NCBI RefSeq assembly: GCF_008011855.1
Contig: NZ_VOUX01000026.1
Coordinates: 1 to 60,087 of the forward strand
DNA length: 60,087 nucleotides
Direction: 5' to 3'
DNA from: Serratia bockelmannii
GTDB taxonomy: Bacteria; Pseudomonadota; Gammaproteobacteria; Enterobacterales; Enterobacteriaceae
Part shown: one piece after another, positions 9,100 through 18,661 of the stretch
Layout of the letters: the number at the start of each line of letters is the position of its first letter
Numbering within the stretch: position 1 is the stretch's first letter
Notes under the pieces: generated by a model
The model's input: the letters and a program-made list of their open reading frames with translations, nothing else
Told to the model about the DNA's origin: nothing
The model's database searches: none
Program-made: the position numbers and the translations under genes

Positions 9100-9573
9100 T
9101 TACGCTTTGATCAGCGCGCCGGCATAGTCCAACTGCCGCCAGGCTTCATACACCACCACCGATACGGCATTCGACAGGTTCATGCTGCGGCTTTGCGCCT
9201 GCATTGGGATGCGGATTTTTTGCTGCGCGGGCAGCGCATCGAGGATGTCGGCAGGCAATCCACGCGTTTCCGGACCGAACAGCAGGTAGTCGCCGGCCTG
9301 GTAGCTGACGGCGCTGTGCGCCGGCGTGCCCTTGGTGGTGAGGGCAAACAGCCGCTGCGGATTTTCGGCGGCGAGAAAAGCGGCGTAGTCGGCATGACGG
9401 TGGACGCGGGTGAACTCATGGTAATCCAGCCCGGCGCGGCGCAGGCGTTTGTCGTCCCACGGAAAACCCAGCGGTTCGATCAGATGCAGATTAAAGCCGG
9501 TATTGGCGCACAGGCGGATGATATTGCCGGTATTGGGTGGAATTTCGGGTTCAAATAAAACGATGTTCAGCAT
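9100..9573 (-). CDS. trmL: tRNA (cytidine(34)/uridine(34)-2'-O)-methyltransferase
   Basis: Methylates the 2'-OH of the wobble nucleotide in two tRNA-Leu species using S-adenosylmethionine. It is a minimal SPOUT-fold enzyme of 157 residues, the same as E. coli. Seen are [17 protein letters not shown] at the start, then [10 protein letters not shown] and [22 protein letters not shown], which form the trefoil-knot cofactor site. The frame runs upstream, but the ATG at 9573 gives the canonical N-terminus. In E. coli it neighbours cysE; here it also abuts cpxA. Confidence 0.96.
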   Translation of the reverse strand: MLNIVLFEPEIPPNTGNIIRLCANTGFNLHLIEPLGFPWDDKRLRRAGLDYHEFTRVHRHADYAAFLAAENPQRLFALTTKGTPAHSAVSYQAGDYLLFGPETRGLPADILDALPAQQKIRIPMQAQSRSMNLSNAVSVVVYEAWRQLDYAGALIKA

Positions 9574-9580
9574 GTTGCAG

Positions 9581-9600
9581 GCCCCTCGTGAACGAGGGGC
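9581..9600 (-). terminator. Hairpin between cpxA and trmL
   Basis: A perfect stem GCCCCTCG/CGAGGGGC with a four-base loop lies 16 bases past the cpxA stop. There is no T-run after it, so it may attenuate transcription or protect the 3' end rather than terminate fully. Confidence 0.5.
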
Positions 9601-9616
9601 GCAGGATAGCAAACTC

Positions 9617-11011
9617 TTACTGTTCTGTCTTAGACGATAGGCGTTGATGATGCAGCGGCAGCCACAGCACCAGCCGCAGGCCGCCAAGCGGGCTGTCTTC
9701 GGCCTTCACCCAGCCGCGATGCTGGTTGACCGCCGCCTCGACGATCGCCAGGCCGAGGCCGGTGCCGCCGGACTCACGGTCGCGCGCTTCATCGGTGCGG
9801 TAGAACGGACGGAAGATCTGCTCGCGGTCTTCGGCGCTGACGCCGGGGCCGTCGTCGTCAACCTGGATGGTCACGCCCTGATTGTCGGCGCTGAACGCCA
9901 CGGCAATGCGGGTGTGTGAATACCGCAGGGCGTTGCGCACGATGTTTTCCAACGCGCTGTCCAGCGCGCTCGCGTTGCCGAACAGCGTCCACGGACCTGG
10001 CGGCGCAGCGATCTCCAGCTGTTTGCCCATCTGTTCCGCTTCGAAACGGGCGTTGTCCAGCACGTCGGCCCACAGTTCGTTGGCCTTCAACTGCTCGCGC
10101 GCCAGCTCGCCCTTTTGCTGCCCGCGCGACAGCGCCAGCAGATCGTTGATCATCGAATCCAGCCGCTGCGCTTCGGTTTCGATGCGCGCCAGTTCGTGCC
10201 CTTCGCCGTGGCGGCGGCGCATCAGCGCGGTGGCCAACTGCAGGCGCGTCAGCGGCGTGCGCAGCTCGTGCGAGATGTCCGAGATCAGCCGTTGCTGGGC
10301 GTTCATCATGCGTTCCAGCGCGCTGACCATCTGGTTGAAGCTGGCGCCGGTGGCCAGGAACTCCTGCGGGCCGGCCTCCAGTTCCGGATGCTGCTTCAGG
10401 TTGCCGCGCGCCACGTCATCGGCGGCGTTCTTCAGCTTGCGTGCCGGTTTCGCCAGGCTCCAGGCCAGCCACAGCAGCAGCGGGGCGCTGATTAGCATGG
10501 TGACGATCAGCAGCAGCAGCGGCCGGTCGAACATCAGGTTGATGAAATCGGATTGCGGGCTGTTGGCGGGACGGATCAGGTACAGCTGGTAGTTGTCTTC
10601 GCCGTCGCGCACCGCGAACGGCCCGACCAGCTCGACGCGGCCGTACTTTTTCTTCTTGGGATGATCCGAATTATCGGATTGGCCGATGAAGTTGCGGACG
10701 ATCTGCATTTCGTTGCGCTGCGCGCCGATCACCCGGCCTTCGCTGGTGACCAGCAACAGGCGTTGGCCCGGCGGCGCCCATTTGTCGATGGCGCGGAACA
10801 GGCGGCGCCACCACATCAGATCGTTGGCCGGATCGTTTTGCAACTCGGCCTCGACGTGCTGTTCCAGCATCAACCCCTGCCGCTGCTCGCTGTCGAGCAG
10901 CGAGGTCATTTGGCGGGAGTCGAGCTTGGGCACCATCAGCACCAGCATTAGCACCAGGGCTAACGTAAACCAGAAAATGGCGAAGATGCGTGCCGTCAAA
11001 CTGTTGATCAT
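9617..11011 (-). CDS. cpxA: Envelope stress sensor histidine kinase CpxA
   Basis: The inner-membrane sensor of the Cpx envelope-stress system; it phosphorylates and dephosphorylates CpxR. It has 464 residues. Membrane segment 1 (about 8-28) and segment 2 (about 164-184) flank a periplasmic sensor, followed by HAMP, a dimerisation helix with the phospho-acceptor H248 in [15 protein letters not shown], and an ATPase domain with [15 protein letters not shown] and GGTGLGLAI. The ATG at 11011 overlaps the cpxR stop by four bases, which indicates translational coupling. It is probably held inactive by the CpxP product of the divergent gene. Confidence 0.98.
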   Translation of the reverse strand: MINSLTARIFAIFWFTLALVLMLVLMVPKLDSRQMTSLLDSEQRQGLMLEQHVEAELQNDPANDLMWWRRLFRAIDKWAPPGQRLLLVTSEGRVIGAQRNEMQIVRNFIGQSDNSDHPKKKKYGRVELVGPFAVRDGEDNYQLYLIRPANSPQSDFINLMFDRPLLLLIVTMLISAPLLLWLAWSLAKPARKLKNAADDVARGNLKQHPELEAGPQEFLATGASFNQMVSALERMMNAQQRLISDISHELRTPLTRLQLATALMRRRHGEGHELARIETEAQRLDSMINDLLALSRGQQKGELAREQLKANELWADVLDNARFEAEQMGKQLEIAAPPGPWTLFGNASALDSALENIVRNALRYSHTRIAVAFSADNQGVTIQVDDDGPGVSAEDREQIFRPFYRTDEARDRESGGTGLGLAIVEAAVNQHRGWVKAEDSPLGGLRLVLWLPLHHQRLSSKTEQ

Positions 11012-11706
11012 GTTGCAGATACCATCAAATAACCACGCCCGCGCAGGGTTTTGAACCACGGATGCCCGTCTTTGCGATCCGGCAGCTTACGCCGCAGGTT
11101 GGAGATGTGCATGTCGATAGCGCGATCGAACGGAGTCAGGCGTTTGCCCAGCACTTCCTGGCTCAGCAGTTCGCGCGATACCACCTGCCCGAGGTGCTGC
11201 GCCAGCAGGTAAAGCAGGGTGAACTCGGTGCCGGTCAGATCCAGCACCTGGCCGTCGAAGCTGGCCTCCTGGCGGCCGGGATTCAGCTGCAGGCCATCGA
11301 CATCCAGCGTCGGGGCGCCGCTGTCGACCTGCTGCTGCTGTTCGCTCCAGTTGGAACGGCGCAGAATGGCGCGAATACGCGCGACTAGCTCGCGATCGTT
11401 GAAGGGTTTCGGCAGGTAATCATCGGCGCCCAGCTCCAGGCCCAGCACGCGGTCCAGTTCGCTGCCGCGCGCGGTCAGCATGATGACCGGTGTCTGGTGA
11501 TGTTGGCGCAGTTCTTTCAGCGTATCGATGCCGTTTTTCTTCGGCATCATGATGTCGAGCAGCAGCAGATCGATGGAGCTGTCCAGCAGCGACAACGCCT
11601 GCTCGCCATCGTGCGCGACGACGATATTAAAACCTTCCATTTCAAGCAGTTCTTTTAACAGCGAGGTCAACTCGCGGTCGTCGTCAACTAACAGAATCTT
11701 GTTCAT
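11008..11706 (-). CDS. cpxR: Envelope stress response regulator CpxR
   Basis: An OmpR-type response regulator of 232 residues. The receiver domain has acidic residues DDD (8-10), the phosphorylated D51 in LLLLDIMMPKKNG, and K in YLPKPF. The C-terminal winged helix ends [17 protein letters not shown]. It activates envelope-folding genes such as cpxP. It is the first gene of cpxRA, and its upstream region carries a perfect CpxR box shared with cpxP, so it is likely autoregulated. Confidence 0.98.
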   Translation of the reverse strand: MNKILLVDDDRELTSLLKELLEMEGFNIVVAHDGEQALSLLDSSIDLLLLDIMMPKKNGIDTLKELRQHHQTPVIMLTARGSELDRVLGLELGADDYLPKPFNDRELVARIRAILRRSNWSEQQQQVDSGAPTLDVDGLQLNPGRQEASFDGQVLDLTGTEFTLLYLLAQHLGQVVSRELLSQEVLGKRLTPFDRAIDMHISNLRRKLPDRKDGHPWFKTLRGRGYLMVSAT

Positions 11707-11759
11707 TATGATTTACCTCCAGACGCAAAATACGTCATCAACTGTTGCCATTCCATGAC

Positions 11760-11774
11760 TTTACGTAGTTTTAC
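11760..11774. promoter_or_regulatory. CpxR box between cpxR and cpxP
   Basis: The sequence TTTACGTAGTTTTAC is the exact reverse complement of the CpxR consensus GTAAA-N5-GTAAA. It lies about 45 bases upstream of a TACACT -10 element (11806-11811) for cpxP. It is also upstream of cpxR on the other strand. Confidence 0.9.
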
Positions 11775-11854
11775 ATGCACTGACGCAGGTTTTCAGGTGT
11801 AGCGGTACACTGCTCCTCGTTGATTCGCAAAGTGAGAAAGCTTGAGGAGTTGAA

Positions 11855-12334
11855 ATGCGTAAGGTGACCGCATTAGTTATGGCATCACTGCTGGCAATTG
11901 GTTCGACCGCTGCCTTCGCTGCCGACACTATACCGGACACAGCCCAACCTCCCGGCAACGACGCGATGACCCGAATACCCGGCCAGCACCATATGTTCGA
12001 CGGTGTCAGCCTCAGCGAACAGCAGCGCCAGCAAATGCGCGATTTGATGCGCCAGGCCCGGCACGATCTGCCTGGTGTCAATGTAGCTGAAATGGAAGCC
12101 ATGCATAAACTGGTGACCGCAGAGAAATTTGACGAAGCCGCCGTGTACGCCCAGGCGGAGAAGATGGCCCAACAGCAGGTCAAGCGCCAGGTCGAAATGG
12201 CCCGGGTGCGCAACCAAATGTATAACCTGCTGACGCCAGAGCAAAAAAGTGTTTTAGACCAGAAACATCAGCAGCGTATGCAGCAGATGGAGCAACAAAT
12301 TTCTGGTTTGCAGCAAGCTTCTGCCCAGAAGTGA
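11855..12334 (+). CDS. cpxP: Periplasmic Cpx adaptor/inhibitor CpxP
   Basis: A periplasmic protein of 159 residues that damps CpxA and delivers misfolded proteins to DegP. The signal peptide ends AAFAA (about residue 23). The mature helical protein carries the paired LTxxQ-type motifs of the Spy/CpxP family: [11 protein letters not shown] near residue 50 (degenerate) and [12 protein letters not shown] near 128. It is strongly Cpx-activated in relatives, consistent with the perfect CpxR box upstream. Its 3' untranslated region encodes CpxQ. Confidence 0.96.
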   Translation: MRKVTALVMASLLAIGSTAAFAADTIPDTAQPPGNDAMTRIPGQHHMFDGVSLSEQQRQQMRDLMRQARHDLPGVNVAEMEAMHKLVTAEKFDEAAVYAQAEKMAQQQVKRQVEMARVRNQMYNLLTPEQKSVLDQKHQQRMQQMEQQISGLQQASAQK

Positions 12335-12356
12335 AGTACGACTGAGTAGTCCCCTG

Positions 12357-12415
12357 TTTTTCCTTGCCATAGACACCATCCCTGTCTTCCCCGCCATGAT
12401 GGCGGGGTTTTTTTT
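12357..12415 (+). ncRNA. cpxQ: CpxQ small RNA (3' end of cpxP mRNA)
   Basis: The 3' untranslated region of cpxP contains a T-rich start, the block CCTTGCCATAGACACC and then ATCCCTGTCTTCC. I recognise these as the conserved CpxQ region that, in E. coli and Salmonella, RNase E cuts from cpxP mRNA and Hfq uses to repress inner-membrane-protein mRNAs. It ends in the cpxP terminator. The exact 5' end is inferred from the E. coli processing site. Confidence 0.85.
12389..12415 (+). terminator. cpxP/CpxQ rho-independent terminator
   Basis: The stem CCCCGCCAT/ATGGCGGGG is followed by eight T residues. It ends both cpxP mRNA and the CpxQ RNA; the T-run is also the expected Hfq-binding tail. Confidence 0.92.
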
Positions 12416-12466
12416 ATCCGACATTTCGCTATATTGAGCGCCACACCTTTTGACCGGGATCCCTTA

Positions 12467-13369
12467 ATGGAACAGCGTTATGCTCGCCTGGTAAAGTCCG
12501 CTGCGTTGGCCGCAACTGCGTTGGCGTCGTCGCTGCTGTTGATCAAAATCGTCGCCTGGTACCACACCGGTTCGGTCAGCCTGTTGGCGGCGCTGGTGGA
12601 TTCGTTGGTCGATATCGCCGCCTCGCTGACCAACCTTCTGGTGGTGCGCTATTCGCTGCAGCCGGCCGATGCCGAGCACACCTTCGGCCACGGCAAAGCG
12701 GAGTCGCTGGCGGCGCTGGCGCAAAGCATGTTTATTTCCGGCTCCGCCCTGTTTCTGTTCCTCACCGGCTTCCAGCATCTGTATGCGCCGCAAACGCTGC
12801 GCGATCCCGGCGTTGGGGTCGTCGTGACGGTGATCGCGTTAATCAGTACCCTGATTCTGGTCACCTATCAACGTTGGGTGGTCAGAAAAACCCGTAGCCA
12901 GGCGGTGCGCGCAGATATGCTGCATTATCAGTCAGATGTCATGATGAATGGTGCTATTCTTATCGCTCTTGGGCTAAGCTGGTACGGCTTCCACCGGGCA
13001 GATGCGCTGTTCGCGCTGGGCATCGGCGTATACATCCTCTATAGCGCGCTGCGCATGGGCTACGAAGCGGTGCAGTCGCTACTGGATCGGGCGTTGCCGG
13101 ATGACGAACGCCAGGCGATTATCGAGGTGGTTTCCTCCTGGCCCGGGGTGAAAGGCGCGCACGATCTGCGCACGCGTCAGTCGGGGCCGACGCGTTTCAT
13201 CCAGCTGCATCTGGAGATGGAAGATACGCTGCCGCTGCGTGAGGCGCATCGGTTGGCCGATCAGGTGGAACAGGCGTTGCGACACCGTTTTGCGGGGGCG
13301 GACGTCATCATTCACCTGGATCCGTGCTCCGTGGTGCCGCCGGGTAGGCAGGGGCATTGGGAGCTATAA
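12467..13369 (+). CDS. fieF: Cation-efflux pump FieF (YiiP)
   Basis: A cation-diffusion-facilitator antiporter that exports Zn2+ and Fe2+ against protons. It has 300 residues and six membrane helices, followed by a cytoplasmic metal-binding domain. The transport site is complete: D45 and D49 in LVDSLVDI, and the HYQSD pair in helix 5. The C-terminal domain has [11 protein letters not shown] and [14 protein letters not shown], with histidines for the bridging zinc sites. The frame is open upstream to a TTG, but the ATG at 12467 gives the E. coli-like start. It directly follows the cpxP terminator, with TATATT near 12430 as a likely -10. Confidence 0.97.
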   Translation: MEQRYARLVKSAALAATALASSLLLIKIVAWYHTGSVSLLAALVDSLVDIAASLTNLLVVRYSLQPADAEHTFGHGKAESLAALAQSMFISGSALFLFLTGFQHLYAPQTLRDPGVGVVVTVIALISTLILVTYQRWVVRKTRSQAVRADMLHYQSDVMMNGAILIALGLSWYGFHRADALFALGIGVYILYSALRMGYEAVQSLLDRALPDDERQAIIEVVSSWPGVKGAHDLRTRQSGPTRFIQLHLEMEDTLPLREAHRLADQVEQALRHRFAGADVIIHLDPCSVVPPGRQGHWEL

Positions 13370-13459
13370 TCAGATAGAGGCATAGCGCGAAGTATTATCA
13401 TGAATATCTGAGTTAGCTCAGCGTGCCATGCGGTGTTTTTACCGTTATATTGCGTGACT

Positions 13460-13492
13460 TGAATCAATTCAGCTGGGTGTTTTTGATATAAT
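13460..13492 (+). promoter_or_regulatory. pfkA promoter with candidate Cra operator
   Basis: A TATAAT -10 lies at 13487-13492. TGAATCAATTCA at 13460-13471 overlaps the -35 region and matches the Cra (FruR) half-palindrome closely. Cra represses pfkA in E. coli, so the site is plausible, but occupancy is inferred. Confidence 0.6.
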
Positions 13493-13600
13493 ATCCAGCA
13501 ATAAGCCGTAAAGCTGGTTTTCTGCAGCCGGAGAGGTTTCAAGACGATCGGCGGAGACAGAATTCTTAAGAAATTGCATCTACACAGTTCAGAGGTAGTC

Positions 13601-14563
13601 ATGATCAAGAAAATCGGTGTACTGACGAGCGGCGGTGATTCGCCGGGTATGAACGCTGCAATCCGCGGCGTTGTGCGTTCTGCGCTTTCAGAAGGTCTGG
13701 AAGTTTTTGGTATTTACGATGGCTACCTTGGCTTGTACGAAGATCGCATGGAGCAGCTGGACCGCTATAGCGTGTCCGACATGATCAACCGCGGCGGCAC
13801 CTTCCTCGGCTCGGCCCGCTTCCCGGAGTTCAGGGATGAAAACGTGCGCGCCAAGGCGATTGAAAACCTGAAGAATCGCGGTATCGACGCGCTGGTGGTG
13901 ATCGGCGGCGACGGTTCCTACATGGGCGCCAAACGCCTGACGGAAGAAGGCTTCCCGTGCATCGGTCTGCCGGGCACCATCGATAACGATGTCGCCGGTA
14001 CCGACTACACTATCGGTTACTTCACCGCGCTGGAAACCGTGGTGGAAGCGATCGACCGCCTGCGCGATACCTCCTCGTCGCACCAGCGTATCTCCATCGT
14101 GGAAGTGATGGGCCGTTACTGCGGCGATCTGACGCTGGCGGCGGCGATTGCCGGCGGTTGCGAATTCATCGTGTTGCCTGAAATCGAATTCAATCGCGAA
14201 GATCTGGTGTGCGAAATCAAAGCCGGTATCGCCAAGGGTAAAAAACACGCCATCGTGGCGATCACCGAGCACATCTGCGACATCGATGAGCTGGCGCGCC
14301 ACATTGAGCAGGAAACCAAGCGTGAAACCCGCGCCACCGTGCTGGGCCACATTCAACGCGGTGGTTCACCGGTCGCCTACGACCGCATCCTGGCCTCGCG
14401 CATGGGCGCCTACGCCATCGAACTGCTGCTGCAGGGTTACGGCGGCCGCTGCGTCGGTATCCAGAACGAAAAAATGGTGCATCACGACATCATCGACGCG
14501 ATCGAAAACATGAAGCGTCCGTTCAAGGGCGACTGGCTGGAAACGGCGAAAAAGCTGTACTGA
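13601..14563 (+). CDS. pfkA: 6-phosphofructokinase I
   Basis: ATP-dependent phosphorylation of fructose 6-phosphate, the committed step of glycolysis, allosterically controlled by ADP and phosphoenolpyruvate. It has 320 residues. The ATP loop [13 protein letters not shown] is at residues 11-23. GGDGSYMGA and the catalytic [16 protein letters not shown] follow, then [12 protein letters not shown] and HIQRGGSP for the allosteric and substrate sites. AGAGGT precedes the ATG. A terminator hairpin follows. Confidence 0.98.
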   Translation: MIKKIGVLTSGGDSPGMNAAIRGVVRSALSEGLEVFGIYDGYLGLYEDRMEQLDRYSVSDMINRGGTFLGSARFPEFRDENVRAKAIENLKNRGIDALVVIGGDGSYMGAKRLTEEGFPCIGLPGTIDNDVAGTDYTIGYFTALETVVEAIDRLRDTSSSHQRISIVEVMGRYCGDLTLAAAIAGGCEFIVLPEIEFNREDLVCEIKAGIAKGKKHAIVAITEHICDIDELARHIEQETKRETRATVLGHIQRGGSPVAYDRILASRMGAYAIELLLQGYGGRCVGIQNEKMVHHDIIDAIENMKRPFKGDWLETAKKLY

Positions 14564-14584
14564 TTCGCCGCTCTCCGCGCGCCG

Positions 14585-14612
14585 AAAGCCTCCGCTTGCG
14601 GGGGCTTTTTTA
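14585..14612 (+). terminator. pfkA rho-independent terminator
   Basis: The stem AAAGCCTCCGC pairs with the following GCGGGGGCTTT (one T-G wobble) and runs into a T-tract. It separates pfkA from sbp. Confidence 0.85.
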
Positions 14613-14746
14613 TGCTTGTCGGCGACATATTCCAGAATCATCTATCCCAAAATTTTTTATTCTTTAATTGCCGGGAAAGTTTCTGGCAGGCTCTGATGCT
14701 AAATCAACCGATTGAGGTTGCGTTAATTTTCTGGGAGAGCTTGTCG

Positions 14747-15736
14747 ATGCGTAAATGGGGTGTAGGTCTGACATTGGTGCTGTTGGCGTCCGGCGCCATG
14801 GCGAAGGATATTCAGTTGCTGAACGTGTCATACGATCCGACGCGTGAGTTCTATCAGGCTTACAACACGGCATTCAGCAAGCACTATCAGGCGGAAACCG
14901 GCGACAAGGTGACGGTGCGACAGTCGCACGGCGGTTCCGGCAAACAGGCGACCTCGGTGATCAACGGCATCGAGGCCGACGTGGTGACGCTGGCGCTGGC
15001 CTATGACGTTGACGCCATCGCCGAACGCGGGCGCATTGAGAAAGACTGGATAAAACGCTTGCCGGACAACTCGGCGCCTTACACGTCGACCATCGTCTTC
15101 CTGGTGCGCAAAGGCAACCCGAAGCAAATTCATGACTGGCCTGACTTGATTAAGCCGGGCGTGTCGGTGATCACCCCGAATCCGAAAACCTCCGGTGGCG
15201 CCCGCTGGAACTACCTGGCCGCCTGGGGCTACGCGTTGCACCACAACAACAACGATAAGGCCAAGGCGCAGGACTTCGTCAAAAACCTGTACAAGAACGT
15301 CGAAGTGCTGGATTCCGGCGCGCGCGGCTCGACCAACACCTTCGTTGAGCGCGGCATCGGCGACGTGCTGATCGCTTGGGAAAACGAAGCGTTGCTGGCG
15401 GAGAAAGAGCTGGGCAAAGACAAGTTCGAGATTATTACGCCGAGCGAATCGATCCTGGCCGAACCGACGGTGTCGGTGGTGGATAAGGTCGTCGATAAAC
15501 GTGGTACCCGCGACGTGGCGACCGCCTACCTGAAGTATCTGTATTCACCGGAAGGGCAGACTATTGCGGCGCAGAACTATTATCGCCCGCGCGATGCGGC
15601 GGTGGCGGCCAAGTTCGCCGGGCAGTTCCCGCAGCTGAAGTTGTTCACCGTGGATGACACTTTCGGCGGCTGGACCGAAGCGCAGAAGGTGCACTTCGCT
15701 ACCGGCGGCGTGTTCGACGAAATAAGCAAACGCTGA
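14747..15736 (+). CDS. sbp: Periplasmic sulfate-binding protein
   Basis: Binds sulfate in the periplasm and feeds the CysTWA transporter. It has 329 residues. A signal peptide ends at AMAKD (about residue 19), and the mature protein contains [30 protein letters not shown] and [17 protein letters not shown], almost identical to E. coli Sbp. GGGAG precedes the ATG at 14747; the frame is open farther upstream but that part has no similarity. Expression in relatives depends on CysB and sulfur starvation. No obvious operator could be defined in the 180-base AT-rich upstream stretch. Confidence 0.97.
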   Translation: MRKWGVGLTLVLLASGAMAKDIQLLNVSYDPTREFYQAYNTAFSKHYQAETGDKVTVRQSHGGSGKQATSVINGIEADVVTLALAYDVDAIAERGRIEKDWIKRLPDNSAPYTSTIVFLVRKGNPKQIHDWPDLIKPGVSVITPNPKTSGGARWNYLAAWGYALHHNNNDKAKAQDFVKNLYKNVEVLDSGARGSTNTFVERGIGDVLIAWENEALLAEKELGKDKFEIITPSESILAEPTVSVVDKVVDKRGTRDVATAYLKYLYSPEGQTIAAQNYYRPRDAAVAAKFAGQFPQLKLFTVDDTFGGWTEAQKVHFATGGVFDEISKR

Positions 15737-15754
15737 GGCCGTTTGAGCGGCAAT

Positions 15755-15783
15755 AAAAAACCCCGGCAAGCCGGGGTTTTTTT
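15755..15783. terminator. Bidirectional terminator sbp / tpiA
   Basis: A CCCCGGC/GCCGGGG stem with an AA loop is flanked by A6 on the left and T7 on the right. It serves both convergent genes. Confidence 0.92.
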
Positions 15784-15801
15784 ATGGCAAGCCTAGGGCA
15801 A

Positions 15802-16569
15802 TCAGGCTTTTTTTGCTGCGGCAGCGGCTTTGACGATCACGGCGAAAGCGTCGGCTTTCAGCGAGGCGCCGCCCACCAGCGCACCGTCGATGTCCGGCTG
15901 GGAGAACAGCTCTGCGGCGTTCTTGTCGTTCACCGAACCGCCGTACTGGATGATGATTTCAGCGGCAACCGCGGCATCGTGTTTGGCGATGTGATCGCGG
16001 ATAAATTTGTGCACGGCCTGTGCCTGTGCAGGGGTCGCGGATTTGCCGGTACCGATGGCCCAGACCGGCTCATAGGCGATCACGGTGCCTTTCATCGCCG
16101 GTGCGCCCAGGGTTTTCAGCACGGCGTCGATCTGGCGCGCGCACACTTCTTCAGTTTTGCCCGCGGCGTTTTCCGCTTCGGTTTCACCGATGCACAGTAC
16201 CGGGATCAGGCCGGCTTCTTTCAGCACGGCGAATTTCTCGGCGATCACTTCGTCGCTTTCTTTGTGGTAGGTGCGACGCTCGGAGTGGCCGATGATGATG
16301 TACTGGGCGCCGACGTCTTTCAGCATGTTGGCGGAAACTTCACCGGTGAAGGCGCCGGACAGGTTAACGTCCACGTTCTGCGCGCCCAGCGCGATGCGGC
16401 TGCCGGCCAGCGCGTGCTTGGCCTGATCCAGATACATCACCGGCGGGGCGATGGCGACGCCACAGCCGTCAACGCTGCTCAGCTCATTGCGCAGACCGGC
16501 GATCAGTTCGTTGACCATGTGAGTGCTGCCGTTAAGCTTCCAGTTACCCATAACTAATGGATGACGCAT
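15802..16569 (-). CDS. tpiA: Triosephosphate isomerase
   Basis: Interconverts dihydroxyacetone phosphate and glyceraldehyde 3-phosphate. It has 255 residues, a single TIM barrel. The N/K of MGNWKLNGS, the catalytic histidine of GHSERRTYH and the catalytic glutamate of [16 protein letters not shown] are all present. The C-terminal phosphate loop is [12 protein letters not shown]. The ATG at 16569 gives the family's [11 protein letters not shown] start; the frame extends 14 codons farther without similarity. It is monocistronic, ending at the shared terminator. Confidence 0.98.
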   Translation of the reverse strand: MRHPLVMGNWKLNGSTHMVNELIAGLRNELSSVDGCGVAIAPPVMYLDQAKHALAGSRIALGAQNVDVNLSGAFTGEVSANMLKDVGAQYIIIGHSERRTYHKESDEVIAEKFAVLKEAGLIPVLCIGETEAENAAGKTEEVCARQIDAVLKTLGAPAMKGTVIAYEPVWAIGTGKSATPAQAQAVHKFIRDHIAKHDAAVAAEIIIQYGGSVNDKNAAELFSQPDIDGALVGGASLKADAFAVIVKAAAAAKKA

Positions 16570-16696
16570 GTTTTTTCCTCCAACTAGGGAACGCGAGAGT
16601 CGAAATGACAACTGCCGGACCGGCAGTTTACCTGCCCAACAGTATAGAGATCATTAAGCGCGAAGGCTTTGCTTTTCGTCATTAAATGCCGCGCCG

Positions 16697-17293
16697 TTAC
16701 GGCTCGGAAAGCGCTAGCTTAATCGGTTCAACCGCGAAGGTTACGCCTTTATCGCCGTTGTCCGAGACGACATAGCGAATGGCGCCGACCTGCTGTTGGT
16801 AAAAGCGCGATCCTTTGCCTTTTTCCAGCAGGCTGTTCACCTTGTTCTGGCTCTGCTCCACCGTCAACGCCGGTTCGAACTGGCGCATCAGCGCCGCCAT
16901 GTAGCTGATGGCGATGGCGCGCGCGGCTTTTTCTTCATTGGCCTGCTGCAGCGGCAGGTGAGTGATCTGCAACGTTTTGATTTTACCGGTGCCTTTCTCC
17001 AGCGCGGTGGAGGCATACAGGTTTTCGTTGAGTTTGCTGGCGGCGCGCGTCAGCAGCGGCGAATCGTCTTCGGTGGCGGGAATGGCGCGGAATTCGCCAA
17101 TCGGCAGCTTCGGGTTGTCGCGATTGTATTTTTCGCGGAATTTGACCACCGTCAGATCGAACGTCGGCGCCCCGGCCAGCAGGTAAGGTGCGGCAGGCGT
17201 CGCATCGGCGGCCGGTGGATCGGCCCAGGCGCTGGCGGCCACCTGCAGCAGGCAGGCGATAACGAGGGTTTTTCTCAGCATGGCGTATGGCAT
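16697..17293 (-). CDS. yiiQ: DUF1454 family protein YiiQ
   Basis: An exported protein of about 198 residues with a signal peptide ending ASAWA and a mature part that aligns with E. coli YiiQ (PYLLAGAPTFDL, LTRAASKLNENLYASTALE, RYVVSDNGDKGVTFAVEPIKLAL). Function is unknown. The start is uncertain: ATG at 17293, ATG at 17281, or a TTG at 17302 that has GGAG at the best spacing. It neighbours tpiA, as in E. coli. Confidence 0.88.
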   Translation of the reverse strand: MPYAMLRKTLVIACLLQVAASAWADPPAADATPAAPYLLAGAPTFDLTVVKFREKYNRDNPKLPIGEFRAIPATEDDSPLLTRAASKLNENLYASTALEKGTGKIKTLQITHLPLQQANEEKAARAIAISYMAALMRQFEPALTVEQSQNKVNSLLEKGKGSRFYQQQVGAIRYVVSDNGDKGVTFAVEPIKLALSEP

Positions 17294-17480
17294 CAAGGAC
17301 AAAGATGGCTCCGATTAAAGCGATAACCCGCGGGGCTTGTCAAAGATCCCACGCCATTATCGGTTCGCTGACGAGAAAGCTGTGCGGCGCACCGCGTTAT
17401 GCGAGGCGGAAAACTCGGCCCGGCAGCGCCTATGTTACACTGCGGCGCAGAATATGGGCAGGCTTAGAGCGCAGGAATCG

Positions 17481-17900
17481 ATGACGTTACAACAGTGGTG
17501 TTTTTCTTTTAAGGGTCGCATTGGGCGGCGCGACTTCTGGATCTGGATGGGGCTGTGGTTGGTGCTGATGGCGGCGGCGTTTACGCTGGCCAATTATCAG
17601 CTGATCGCCATCCAATCCATCGCCTTCTTTATCGTGGCGCTGCTGTGGCCGACGGCGGCGGTGCTGGTCAAACGCCTGCACGATCGCAACAAGGCCGGCT
17701 GGTGGGCGCTGCTGCTGATCCTGGCGTGGATGCTGGCGGCAGGGAACTGGCAGATGCTGGCGCCGATCTGGCAATGGGGCGTCGGGCGTTTCATCCCGAC
17801 GCTGATTATCGTGATGATGATGATCGATCTGGGCGCCTTCGTCGGCACGCCGGGAGACAATCGGTTCGGCCCGGAAGCCGAACCGGTGAAGTTTCGCTGA
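17481..17900 (+). CDS. yiiR: DUF805 inner-membrane protein (YiiR-like)
   Basis: A 139-residue protein with the DUF805 signature FSFKGRIGRRDFW at its start and VKRLHDRNKAGWWAL in the middle, and about four hydrophobic membrane segments. The function of this family is not known. AGGA before the ATG at 17481 supports the start; the frame continues upstream without similarity. Its location between yiiQ and fpr matches E. coli yiiR. It is convergent with fpr, 11 bases apart. Confidence 0.88.
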   Translation: MTLQQWCFSFKGRIGRRDFWIWMGLWLVLMAAAFTLANYQLIAIQSIAFFIVALLWPTAAVLVKRLHDRNKAGWWALLLILAWMLAAGNWQMLAPIWQWGVGRFIPTLIIVMMMIDLGAFVGTPGDNRFGPEAEPVKFR

Positions 17901-17911
17901 TCCCCTTTGGG

Positions 17912-18658
17912 TTACCAGTAGTGTTCGCTGGTGATGTGGCCCGGTTTACGGCGCAGGTGTTTGCGCATCTGGCGGTGGTCTTTCAGCGTTTGCTGGGTGT
18001 CCCGCACCATCTGCGGGTTGCCGCACAGCATCACGTGGCTGGTTTCGGCGTCGATGGTCAAGCCGATCGCCGCTTCCAGCCGGCCGTCCTCGATCAGCGC
18101 CGGCACGCGGCCGGTCAGTGAACCGGGTGTTTCTTCGCGGCTGACGACGGTCTGGATACGCAGCTTGCCGTTGTAGCGTTGCTGCAGTTGTTGCATCAGC
18201 GGCAGGTAGCTCAGATCGCGCGCGAAACGCGCGGCGTGCACCAGCACCAGGTTGTTAAAGCGTTCCAGGCCGACGCCCTGCTGCAGAATCGATAAATAGG
18301 GGCCGATGGCGGTGCCGGTCGCCAGCATCCACAGCGTGTCGCAGTCGGGCACCTCGTCCAGCACGAAGAAGCCGGCCGCTTCTTTGGTCACCATCACGTC
18401 CGAGCCTGGCCGCAGCTGATTGAGGCGCGGGCTCAGTTTGCCTTCCGGCACGGTGACCAGATAGAACTCCAGGTTGGCGTCATCGGGAGCATTGACGTAG
18501 GAGTAGGCGCGCTGCACCCGTTCGCCGTCGATCTCCAGCGCCAGTTTGGCGAATTGCCCGGCGGTGAAAGGATCGATAGGGGCATTGACCACCAGGCTGA
18601 ACAGCCCGTCGGTCCATTGTTTTACCTGCGTAACTTTGCCGTTTACCCATTCAGCCAT
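17912..18658 (-). CDS. fpr: Ferredoxin/flavodoxin-NADP+ reductase
   Basis: FAD-containing oxidoreductase that passes electrons between NADPH and flavodoxin or ferredoxin. It supports radical enzymes, Fe-S repair and methionine synthase reactivation. It has 248 residues. FAD-binding RAYSYVNAP, NADP-binding LATGTAIGPYLSIL and CGNPQMV, and the terminal tryptophan of TSEHYW are all seen. In E. coli it stands alone under SoxS and Fur control. Here it begins three bases after a cysteine-rich regulator, which implies co-transcription and different control. Confidence 0.97.
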   Translation of the reverse strand: MAEWVNGKVTQVKQWTDGLFSLVVNAPIDPFTAGQFAKLALEIDGERVQRAYSYVNAPDDANLEFYLVTVPEGKLSPRLNQLRPGSDVMVTKEAAGFFVLDEVPDCDTLWMLATGTAIGPYLSILQQGVGLERFNNLVLVHAARFARDLSYLPLMQQLQQRYNGKLRIQTVVSREETPGSLTGRVPALIEDGRLEAAIGLTIDAETSHVMLCGNPQMVRDTQQTLKDHRQMRKHLRRKPGHITSEHYW

Positions 18659-18661
18659 ACT

